Positions 1-5,736 of a stretch of DNA of 11,621 nucleotides are shown here, piece by piece. Under the pieces are notes generated by a model, which ran no database searches, was not told where the DNA came from, and saw nothing but the letters and a program-made list of their open reading frames with translations. The translations under genes and the position numbers were made by a program. The first letter of the stretch is position 1, and the number at the start of each line of letters is the position of its first letter. Origin of the DNA: an uncultured Bacteroidota bacterium (GTDB taxonomy: Bacteria; Bacteroidota; Bacteroidia; Chitinophagales; Chitinophagaceae); NCBI GenBank assembly GCA_946479055.1, contig CAMLEX010000080.1:1-11621 (forward strand). Direction: 5' to 3'.

Positions 1-420
1 AGTGAGATGAGGCTCCAAAATAAAATGAGGCTTATTCTCATCATTCAATTTCATTAATCGCTGTGCTTCCCTGCGAACTTCTTTTACCAAACCTTGAACC
101 GGAACTTTGGATGTAACATTTATATAGATAGTATGGGAAGGAAAGCTTCCAAAATCTTTAAGCTCTACTTTAAAAGGTGGATAGCTCATTCCTACCACTT
201 TCAACCGGTTGATCAACCTTTCTTCCATCATTTCATACTGTACAAAGCTGACCAGTGCTATTTGTGGTTTGCTCCATCTTGCGTGATCCGATTGATATTT
301 ATCAGCAAATTCTTCTTTCACTTTCATGATTTTATTCCACAATTCTTCATGCGGACTTAATACAAGCAGGTATTCGTTCACTTTGTAGCCGGGGAGTATT
401 TTTGTTATATCAGGTTGCAT
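1..420 (-). CDS. 2H phosphoesterase (2'-5' RNA ligase-like) family protein, C-terminus cut by window edge
   Basis: The first 140 codons are visible, from ATG at 420-418; the gene continues past the left edge. The protein is a close paralogue of the next gene upstream: both begin Met-Gln and share NEYLLV, an EEMEE/MMEERL-type helix, a G(S/F)FPxHTIY strand and a (E/R)PHL(T/S) motif. These belong to the 2H phosphoesterase superfamily, which uses two HxT/S motifs to act on 2',3'-cyclic or 2'-5' phosphodiester bonds in RNA or nucleotides. Motif 2 is intact (H138-L-T140, the last visible residues). Motif 1 is degenerate: the segment SKPQIALVSF has Gln53 (codon CAA) where His is expected, and Ala55 where Thr/Ser is expected. 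The enzyme may therefore be inactive or altered. It lies 12 nt downstream of the paralogue and is probably co-transcribed with it. The family call is by motif recognition; the substrate is unknown. Confidence 0.8.
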   Translation of the reverse strand, partial: MQPDITKILPGYKVNEYLLVLSPHEELWNKIMKVKEEFADKYQSDHARWSKPQIALVSFVQYEMMEERLINRLKVVGMSYPPFKVELKDFGSFPSHTIYINVTSKVPVQGLVKEVRREAQRLMKLNDENKPHFILEPHLT

Positions 421-432
421 AAGGTTTATTTT

Positions 433-1044
433 TTAATTAAATAAATTGTTTTCGCCAGGTAATAAACGGAATATATTAATCACCTTGAAGGGATCAAATT
501 GATGAGACCTACGAAATAAAACCAGTTCCAGTGCCGTAAATGATTCAAAAAATGTTTTTTGTGAATAATCAATCATCGCTCTTTCATATACATCTTCCGG
601 TAGCCTTCGTGCTATGCTCAGGTGTGGCCGGTTAATAAATTTCACAGTTGGGCAACCATTGGATCTTACATAGGAATCGATCACTTTTAATTGCGTTGCC
701 AGTTGTTTGAAAGGTTCATGATCCTGGATCCTGAGGTAAATAGTATGTGGGGGAAATCCACTATAATTATTGAATGTTACCGGGAAACTTTTTTGCTGAC
801 TGATTACACGTTGTATCCAGCGAATCAGGGTTTCTTCCATTTCTTCCCGTGCCAGGAAATTCGCAACCGCTATATGAGGTTTGGTTTTAACAGATACCTT
901 TTGACGGTATTCATCATAAAAAACCTGTTTTTCTGCAGTCACTTTATTGTATGCTTCCCCATCAGGATGGACAACAAGAAGATACTCATTCATGGCTCCG
1001 AAATTGTTGGATGGTATTGTTGATTCCGCTAAACCTTGTTGCAT
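433..1044 (-). CDS. 2H phosphoesterase (2'-5' RNA ligase-like) family protein
   Basis: A complete 203-residue protein of the 2H phosphoesterase superfamily, similar in length to single-domain LigT-like proteins (about 180-210 residues). Motif 2 is clear: RPHLSIAR, with H141 and S143. Motif 1 lies at PHIAVANF, with H57 kept but Ala59 where Thr/Ser is normal, so the active site is half-degenerate. The GFPPHTIYL strand (H100) is a conserved family element and not one of the catalytic HxT motifs. ATG at 1044-1042 is preferred to the internal Met18 because the downstream paralogue also starts Met-Gln about 14 residues before the shared NEYLLV. The C-terminus ends ENNLFN. The gene is read divergently from umuD across 70 bp and leads a two-gene unit with its paralogue. 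An RNA-repair or nucleotide-processing role is inferred from the family only. Confidence 0.82.
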   Translation of the reverse strand: MQQGLAESTIPSNNFGAMNEYLLVVHPDGEAYNKVTAEKQVFYDEYRQKVSVKTKPHIAVANFLAREEMEETLIRWIQRVISQQKSFPVTFNNYSGFPPHTIYLRIQDHEPFKQLATQLKVIDSYVRSNGCPTVKFINRPHLSIARRLPEDVYERAMIDYSQKTFFESFTALELVLFRRSHQFDPFKVINIFRLLPGENNLFN

Positions 1045-1066
1045 AAAAAAAATTTACCTGATCAAT

Positions 1067-1096
1067 ATTTTAGCATAAATTTACTAAAATTTTTAG
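1067..1096. promoter_or_regulatory. Nested inverted repeats in the divergent 2H / umuD promoter region (candidate operator)
   Basis: The 70-bp gap between the two divergent starts (1044 and 1115) contains ATTTTAG (1067-1073), a 10-nt spacer and CTAAAAT (1084-1090), a perfect 7-bp inverted repeat. CTAAAA (1084-1089) also pairs with TTTTAG (1091-1096) across a single T, giving three half-sites. The spacer holds the self-complementary TAAATTTA (1076-1083), which differs by one base from the Bacteroidota -7 box TAnnTTTG on either strand. Three phased half-sites over a possible shared promoter suggest a repressor operator. SOS-type control of umuDC would fit, but LexA sites are poorly defined in this phylum, so the regulator is not identified. 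Confidence 0.45.
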
Positions 1097-1114
1097 CTAA
1101 CCAAAAACTTTTTT

Positions 1115-1606
1115 ATGGACAGTGAAGAATTTTACGGAGCCGCTTATAAAGGTTCGAAACAATTCACCCAACAGGAAGTTAAGACAGCAAACGCTACAGG
1201 CTTTGGCGCGGCAGCAGATGACTATATGGATCGTGGTATTGACCTGAATGAGCAATTGATCATTAATAAACCGGCGACGTTTTTCTTTCGTATGACAGGA
1301 GAAGCAATGACGGGTGCCGGCATCAATCATGATGATGTACTAATCGTTGACAGAAGCATTAAAGCAACCAATGGCAAGATCATAGTAGCGGTCGTAGACG
1401 GAGAGTTACTGGTGCGCCGGCTGCAATTAAGTTTTAATAAAATGATACTGGTCGCAGAAAACAAAAAGCACCCGCCAATCGAAATTGGAGAGTTCAGCCG
1501 GTATAATGCGTGGGGAGTAGTCACCTGTGTTATTCATATTTTAGAACCTTCTTTGTTGGGTTGCCCGCCCTCCGCCAAAAATAAAATGCAGCGAACAGCG
1601 CTATGA
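1115..1606 (+). CDS. umuD: UmuD-like S24 family protein lacking the catalytic Ser/Lys dyad
   Basis: This is the UmuD homologue partnering the Y-family polymerase UmuC. UmuD normally cleaves itself near its N-terminus on RecA filaments to give UmuD', the accessory subunit of polymerase V. The fold is recognisable: a TGFGAAADDY segment (T28-G29 at the usual Cys-Gly cleavage position), then IDLNEQLI, a TFFFRM strand, GAGINHDDVLIVDRS, and the C-terminal GELLVRRLQ and AWGVVTCVI strands. The nucleophile position in G62-E-A64-M is Ala (GCA), not Ser. The general-base position in VRRLQ is Arg101 (CGC), not Lys. The 37-residue separation equals that of E. coli Ser60 and Lys97, so the assignment is firm. 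Self-cleavage is predicted to be lost. A tail of about 20 residues after HIL exceeds the usual length and runs into the umuC start (ATGA overlap at 1603-1606). No Shine-Dalgarno is evident. Confidence 0.93.
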   Translation: MDSEEFYGAAYKGSKQFTQQEVKTANATGFGAAADDYMDRGIDLNEQLIINKPATFFFRMTGEAMTGAGINHDDVLIVDRSIKATNGKIIVAVVDGELLVRRLQLSFNKMILVAENKKHPPIEIGEFSRYNAWGVVTCVIHILEPSLLGCPPSAKNKMQRTAL

Positions 1607-2886
1607 AAGCAATAGTAGATTGCAATAATTTTTATTGCTCCTGTGAGCGGTTATTCAAACCACATTTGGACCATAAACCTGTTGTTGTATTGAGCAACAA
1701 TGATGGTTGTATCATTTCACGAAGTGATGAAGCAAAAAGTTTGGGAATAGAAATGGCCGGGCCTTATTTTATGGCGAAGCCATTGATCAAAAAACACGAG
1801 GTTGCGGTTTTTTCTTCCAACTACAATTTATATGGCGACCTGAGCTGGCGGGTAATGGAAACCTTACGAACGATGCTGGGTAAAAAGAATGTGGAAGTGT
1901 ACTCTGTTGATGAGGCATTCCTGGATCTTAGCTTATTTCCACCGGAAGAGCTGCCGGCGGTAGCAAAAGAAATAAAAGAAACCGTAGAACTATGGACCGG
2001 TATCAAGGTATCGGTAGGTGTGGCGCCCACAAAGGTGCTGGCAAAACTGGCGAACCGGTTGTCGAAAAAGAATAAAGAAAAGACTGCTGGCGTAATGGTG
2101 TTGGATACGGACAAAAAAATTATTGAAGCATTACAAAAAACACCGGTAGGTGATATCTGGGGTGTAGGATACCAATATGCAAAAAAGTTGAAAGAAATTT
2201 GGTGCATCTATGACGCATTGCAGTTAAGAAATGTAAGTGAAGAATTTGCAAGGACACATTTGGGTGGTGTAGTAGGAGTAAGACTTATCAGGGAACTGAA
2301 AGGAATTCCATCAAAAGAAATGGAAGATGAATTGGTGACAAAAAAAATGATCGCGACAACACGGATGTTTGGTAGTCCTGTTAGCAATATCAATGATATA
2401 AAAGAGGCTATCGCCACTTATACATCAAGGGCGGCAGAAAAACTTCGTCGCCAGCGTAGTGCGGCCAAAGTGATCAGCATTTTTGTAGTAACCAAGGATC
2501 AGGATCATATGCTTAATTTTAAAAAATATGGCACTATCAGTACCTATACTACACTTCCTGCTGCTACTTCTTTTACCAATGACCTTATTAAACCAGCGGT
2601 TCAATTGGTAGATCAGTTGTATGAAAAAGGGCAATTGTATAAAAAAGCCGGTGTAATGCTAAGCGGGATTGTGCCGGATGAATCCATCCAGGGAAATTTA
2701 TTTCTTACGGAAAATAAAAATTGCGAAAGGAAATTAATGGATATGATCGATAATGTCAATTTCAGTCAGCGGGATGATGTATTGAAATTTGCTTCATCAG
2801 GCACTACACGGGATTGGAAGATGCGGCAGGAGCTAAGAAGTGGAAGGTATACAACCAGATGGGATGAAATATATGAAATAAGCTGA
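1603..2886 (+). CDS. umuC: DNA polymerase V catalytic subunit UmuC (Y-family translesion polymerase)
   Basis: A 427-residue error-prone translesion polymerase, a usual length for UmuC. The N-terminal MKAIVDCNNFYCSCE carries metal-binding Asp6 and the steric-gate Tyr11; SVDEAFLDLS carries the catalytic pair Asp103/Glu104. A GVAPTKVLAKLAN palm/fingers element follows, then a helix-hairpin-helix thumb region around GDIWGVGYQYAKKL (about 183-196) and the little-finger domain (about 245-355, starting near MIATTRMFGSPV). The C-terminal DUF4113 segment ends GRYTTRWDEIYEIS. QGNLF (about 363-367) sits where E. coli UmuC has its beta-clamp-binding peptide. All catalytic residues look intact, so the polymerase should be active. 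The start codon overlaps the umuD stop (ATGA), implying translational coupling. The odd point is its partner: the adjacent UmuD lacks its cleavage dyad. Confidence 0.97.
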   Translation: MKAIVDCNNFYCSCERLFKPHLDHKPVVVLSNNDGCIISRSDEAKSLGIEMAGPYFMAKPLIKKHEVAVFSSNYNLYGDLSWRVMETLRTMLGKKNVEVYSVDEAFLDLSLFPPEELPAVAKEIKETVELWTGIKVSVGVAPTKVLAKLANRLSKKNKEKTAGVMVLDTDKKIIEALQKTPVGDIWGVGYQYAKKLKEIWCIYDALQLRNVSEEFARTHLGGVVGVRLIRELKGIPSKEMEDELVTKKMIATTRMFGSPVSNINDIKEAIATYTSRAAEKLRRQRSAAKVISIFVVTKDQDHMLNFKKYGTISTYTTLPAATSFTNDLIKPAVQLVDQLYEKGQLYKKAGVMLSGIVPDESIQGNLFLTENKNCERKLMDMIDNVNFSQRDDVLKFASSGTTRDWKMRQELRSGRYTTRWDEIYEIS

Positions 2887-2909
2887 GCCTAAAATTTGTA
2901 AATTGACCT

Positions 2910-3905
2910 ATGGATAATAAGAAAGGAGAAATACTATTTTATAAAACAGAAGATGGAAAAAGCCGGTTAGATGTGCGATTGGAAGATGAAACTATTTGGT
3001 TAAACCAAAAACAAATAGCAGAATTATTTGGCACACAACGACCTGGCATAACAAAACACCTTTCTAATATTTTCAAAACCAAAGAGTTAGCCGAAAAAAC
3101 AGTTAGTTCCATTTTGGAACATACTGCAAAAGATGGTAAAATTTATAAAACTAAATTTTATAATCTTGATGCAGTGATATCAATTGGCTATAAGGTTAAT
3201 TCTAAGAGAGCTACTCAATTTCGTATCTGGGCAACACAAACTTTAAAGGATCATTTAATTAAAGGTTATACCATTAACGAAAAAAGATTGCAGGAACAAC
3301 AGGAAAAATGGAAAGAATTACAACAAACTGTGGAGTTTTTAAAAAGAACAGTCGGCAAAAAAGAATTAAACAATAAAGAAACACAAGGATTATTAGAAAT
3401 CATCTCTCAATATACCCGCTCATTTGTCTTACTGAGCAAATTTGATAACGAAAGCCTCGAAGCTACTTCATCCGAGAAAAAACTCACCTATGAAATAAAG
3501 TATAAGGAGGCTGTAACCGCTATAGAAGAATTAAAGAAAAATTTACTAGGAATAAATGAAGCTTCTGACCTGTTCGGCAGGCAGCGGGATGAAGGTTTTA
3601 AAAGTTTGTTACAAAGCGTGGTACAAACCTTTGGAGGAGAATACCTGTATCCGACAATTGAAGAACAAGCGGCACATCTGCTTTATTTTGTTATTAAAAA
3701 CCACCCTTTTGCAGATGGCAACAAACGTATTGGAGCTTTTTTATTCATTTGGTTTTTACAGCGAAACAAACACCTTTTAAGAAAAAATAACGACTCAAAA
3801 ATTAATGATAATGCATTGGTGGCATTAGCTCTTCTGGTTGCACAAAGTGATCCTTCTACTAAGGATTTAATGGTTAAACTTATCATGAACCTTATCAGTG
3901 AATAA
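2910..3905 (+). CDS. RhuM / Fic-Doc fusion protein (putative AMPylating or phosphorylating toxin-like enzyme)
   Basis: 331 residues in two parts. The N-terminal RhuM ('virulence protein RhuM') domain spans about 5-125, with a helix-turn-helix-like LNQKQIAELFGTQRPGITKH and the family's KFYNLDAVISIGYKVNSKRA and FRIWATQTLKDHLIKGY. A charged, coiled-coil-like linker (about 124-150) leads to a Fic/Doc domain (about 200-325) with the motif HPFADGNKR at 265-273. This matches HxFx(D/E)GNxxR: His265 is the catalytic base, Asp269 would bind metal and Asn271-Arg273 would bind phosphates. Fic proteins transfer AMP or other phosphate groups to proteins; Doc phosphorylates EF-Tu. The target here is unknown. 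No separate antitoxin gene is adjacent, so the RhuM part might regulate the enzyme or bind DNA. The gene starts 23 nt after umuC without a good Shine-Dalgarno, may be co-transcribed, and is visibly more A+T-rich than umuC, consistent with horizontal acquisition. Confidence 0.9.
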   Translation: MDNKKGEILFYKTEDGKSRLDVRLEDETIWLNQKQIAELFGTQRPGITKHLSNIFKTKELAEKTVSSILEHTAKDGKIYKTKFYNLDAVISIGYKVNSKRATQFRIWATQTLKDHLIKGYTINEKRLQEQQEKWKELQQTVEFLKRTVGKKELNNKETQGLLEIISQYTRSFVLLSKFDNESLEATSSEKKLTYEIKYKEAVTAIEELKKNLLGINEASDLFGRQRDEGFKSLLQSVVQTFGGEYLYPTIEEQAAHLLYFVIKNHPFADGNKRIGAFLFIWFLQRNKHLLRKNNDSKINDNALVALALLVAQSDPSTKDLMVKLIMNLISE

Positions 3906-3910
3906 TCACC

Positions 3911-4843
3911 TTAATCAAATAATCCCTTCTGAGAACTCTCAGGCAATAAGGTGCTATCTAAAAACTTTGGCTTAATCAAATTCAATCCACATTCCTTATT
4001 CATCTTATCAACCAAATACACTGTCAGTTCAGGAGAAGTAGCTTCATCATGCATATGCATGAAAAAATAAAGTTCCTGCAGGCCATGATCGAGCCAGTAT
4101 TTCATTCGCTTCACCCAGGCATCGGTTCTTGTATAATCAGTAGGATGAAGACTATTGCCAACATAACGTATAAATGCTTTTGGAATAGTTAAATGCATGT
4201 GAGCACAATCCCGGCGGCCGGCGGTGTCAGTAATTACTGCTCCCCAATTATTATCACGAAGAAATGCAAACATATCTTCTCTCTCTTTTTCTTTTGCAAA
4301 CCAGTCAGGATGACGGACTTCTAAAAAGAATTGAAGGTCTTTGGGTAAAGATGCCAGGAAATCAAACAATTCCTGTTTTCTTTTCGGGGAAAATGTATCA
4401 CTGACCTGCACGAAGATGGGACCAAGATGTTTTTCAAAAGCTACAATCCCTCTAAAAAATTCATTAAGAAGTGGATGTCTTCCATCCAGCTTTCCACGGT
4501 GTGTCAGGCCCTGGTACATTTTAGGACAAAACAAGAAATCCTTACCGTTCACTTTCTCCGCCCATTTGCATATTCCCGGTTCCCCATAAATTTTATAATG
4601 TGTCGCATTCAGTTCAATGCTGTTATAGTGCTGCACATAATGTTGTAAAAAATCTTTCTCTTTTGTTTTTGGTGGATATATTTTTCCCACCCATTCTGTT
4701 CTACCCCATTTTGCACAACCGAAATATACCTTGGGATTCTTTACGGGTTTGCCTTTTAATATTTTTTTATTTAATGCCGGTTCCGCGGGCAAAGAAAAAT
4801 CAACTTTCTCCAGTTCGTTTTCATCTACTCTTCCAAATTCCAT
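3911..4843 (-). CDS. DUF72 (YecE-like) family protein
   Basis: A 310-residue DUF72 protein. The family adopts a TIM-barrel-like fold of unknown biochemical function. Visible family features are VYFGCAKWGRTEWVGKIYP (about 39-57, corresponding to the usual 'GtsgW...W...fYP' opening), YNSIELNATHYKIYG (73-87), a LGPIFVQVSDTFSP strand, FFLEVRHPDWF, AVITDTAGRRD and the C-terminal YFFMHMHDEATSPEL. A leader of about 38 residues before the barrel is lysine-rich and lacks a signal peptide, so the protein is probably cytoplasmic. It ends SSQKGLFD; QKGLF (305-309) fits the QxxLF pattern of beta-clamp-binding peptides. The start is ATG at 4843-4841. It converges on the RhuM-Fic gene with a 5-nt gap and no obvious terminator between them. 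Family identity is secure; no reaction can be assigned. Confidence 0.93.
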   Translation of the reverse strand: MEFGRVDENELEKVDFSLPAEPALNKKILKGKPVKNPKVYFGCAKWGRTEWVGKIYPPKTKEKDFLQHYVQHYNSIELNATHYKIYGEPGICKWAEKVNGKDFLFCPKMYQGLTHRGKLDGRHPLLNEFFRGIVAFEKHLGPIFVQVSDTFSPKRKQELFDFLASLPKDLQFFLEVRHPDWFAKEKEREDMFAFLRDNNWGAVITDTAGRRDCAHMHLTIPKAFIRYVGNSLHPTDYTRTDAWVKRMKYWLDHGLQELYFFMHMHDEATSPELTVYLVDKMNKECGLNLIKPKFLDSTLLPESSQKGLFD

Positions 4844-4861
4844 ACAATTATATTATTGATT

Positions 4862-4869
4862 CAAATGTA
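4862..4869 (-). promoter_or_regulatory. Bacteroidota-type -7 promoter element upstream of the DUF72 gene
   Basis: On the minus strand this reads TACATTTG, an exact match to the Bacteroidota -7 consensus TAnnTTTG recognised by the primary sigma factor. It lies 19 nt upstream of the DUF72 ATG, which would give a short leader. No good -33 TTG/TTTG element was found at the usual spacing: a TTTG exists only 8 nt upstream, which is too close. The call therefore rests on one element. Confidence 0.4.
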
Positions 4870-4949
4870 CAATCATTCAAAAAAAAGATACTTGTTTTTT
4901 AGCCGTTACAATCATGCGGATACTTGTCATTTGATTATTATATACGTTG

Positions 4950-5123
4950 AATTATTTCTACACTGTTAATGAATAGGAATTATATAACCTGGAGAAAGAT
5001 CCTGCGGAACAAAAAACCTTGCTCATTCTTCGCCATACCGGGACCACAGTTCAACTCTTAAAAAAGGAATTGATTAATCTTCGCAACCAATATGACGATC
5101 ATGAACCGGCAGGTGAATTAAAT
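4950..5123 (+). pseudogene. Remnant of the C-terminal end of a sulfatase gene
   Basis: Reading plus from 4950, one frame gives NYFYTVNE, a TAG stop at 4974-4976, then ELYNLEKDPAEQ (4977-5012) and a helical tail with QLLKKELINLRNQYDD, fading out near 5123. Type I sulfatases commonly end with a segment of the form 'FYxxxxEWELYdLxxDPxEx...LxxxLxxLrxxYxd', so the TAG sits exactly where Trp (TGG) is expected. No sulfatase catalytic core (CxPSR) is present, and nothing upstream of about 4935 continues convincingly in frame. A short HLI-like segment in another frame near 4925-4936 may be further debris. The remnant lies between the DUF72 and lipoprotein genes and is probably what is left after deletion of a sulfatase gene. 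After 5123 the open frame is only the antisense of the lipoprotein gene. Confidence 0.75.
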
Positions 5124-5132
5124 GGAGTCTAT

Positions 5133-5612
5133 TTAAATGATACACGGCACCTTTTTAAATGGCCGAATACTATCATACTGCAATTTATCAGGTTGTGCAA
5201 ACATTGCCGTATCATTTTTCTGAATCATTTTGCCTGTTGCCGGCCAGAGATCATCACCATTTATTTTCCAGGATACTTGTCTTACTGAAACGACTCCTTC
5301 TGATTTAAAGAGATACCAGCCGGTTATAACATCACCCTCTAATTCTGCCTGCAACGTTCCATCATTGCGATCCTTCTGGTAGATATTATATGACAATGAT
5401 CCATTTACCATACTACCCTTATTTTCTAATTGAAGAAAAGCTGTATCTCTTTGTACAATTTGAGAATAACATCCTGAAGAAAGTGAATCAACAACAATAG
5501 TCGTAGTGTTTGCTACCGTATCCGAGCTTACTTCTGGCGACGATTTTCCATTGTTATTACATGCGCCTGCAAATAAAAACAACCCGGCAAGCCCTATATT
5601 TTTTAGTATCAT
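5133..5612 (-). CDS. Small predicted lipoprotein of unknown function
   Basis: 159 residues. The N-terminus is a lipoprotein signal: Lys4, a hydrophobic stretch IGLAGLFLFAG, and a lipobox-like AGAC with the lipidated Cys at 18, followed by NNN, so it is probably anchored to a membrane facing the periplasm or cell surface. A short Ser/Thr-rich linker (about 23-45) precedes a compact domain with GCYSQIVQRDTAFLQLE, GSLSYNIYQKDRNDGTLQ and EGDVITGWYLFKSEGVVSVRQV. The alternating pattern suggests a small beta-sandwich or barrel. Similar GCY...DTA...YxFxSEGxxSVR lipoproteins are common in Bacteroidota, but I know no assigned function. The start ATG (5612-5610) lies in the arm of a perfect inverted repeat. 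The gene is 124 nt from the stop of the MG2 gene upstream and is probably an independent unit. Its 3' end abuts the sulfatase remnant. Confidence 0.85.
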   Translation of the reverse strand: MILKNIGLAGLFLFAGACNNNGKSSPEVSSDTVANTTTIVVDSLSSGCYSQIVQRDTAFLQLENKGSMVNGSLSYNIYQKDRNDGTLQAELEGDVITGWYLFKSEGVVSVRQVSWKINGDDLWPATGKMIQKNDTAMFAQPDKLQYDSIRPFKKVPCII

Positions 5613-5645
5613 AACTATTTTTTATTAAAACAAGAAATAGTTATG
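5610..5645 (-). promoter_or_regulatory. 11-bp inverted repeat overlapping the lipoprotein start codon
   Basis: On the minus strand CATAACTATTT, a 14-nt loop and AAATAGTTATG form a perfect 11-bp inverted repeat whose last three bases are the ATG of the lipoprotein gene. In mRNA this would fold into an A/U-rich hairpin burying the start codon, if transcription starts upstream of the repeat. In DNA it could be an operator. It has no U-tract and is in the wrong place for a terminator. Confidence 0.4.
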
Positions 5646-5736
5646 CCAGAATTGACCTGAGTATTTCTTTTATTTGTTTAGCAAAGCAGCTAGACGATAA
5701 CTTACCGAAATATTTAATGTAATTTTTTTTCAAAAT
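5613..5736. other. Intergenic gap between the lipoprotein and MG2-protein genes
   Basis: A 124-nt A+T-rich stretch. Apart from the upstream arm and loop of the inverted repeat that reaches the lipoprotein ATG, it shows only a weak 4-bp stem (5679-5692) and an oligo-T run (about 5722-5729, plus strand). I see no convincing terminator for the upstream operon and no clear TAnnTTTG promoter. Confidence 0.5.

Noticed and set aside
691..1023. 110-residue plus-strand open frame opposite the 2H gene
   Set aside because: It is antisense to a clear 2H phosphoesterase gene and shows no recognisable protein features.
1115..1606. Possibility that the umuD product is a LexA-type or phage-type S24 repressor
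   Set aside because: It has no N-terminal helix-turn-helix domain, a UmuD-like short N-terminus, and overlaps umuC in the standard umuDC order.
3556..3780. Small open frame overlapping the Fic gene, considered as a hidden antitoxin
   Set aside because: It lies out of frame entirely within the conserved Fic domain and has no antitoxin-like features.
3929..3942. CTGAGA-AC-TCTCAG palindrome near the convergent Fic and DUF72 ends, considered as a bidirectional terminator
   Set aside because: It lies inside the DUF72 coding end, the loop would be only 2-4 nt, and no T-run follows on either strand.
5019..5288. 89-residue plus-strand open frame
   Set aside because: Its first third is the sulfatase remnant and the rest is antisense to the lipoprotein gene. 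It is not a gene in itself.
5679..5692. TAGC-N6-GCTA stem as a terminator for the receptor operon
   Set aside because: The stem is only 4 bp and is not followed by a U-tract in the direction of transcription.
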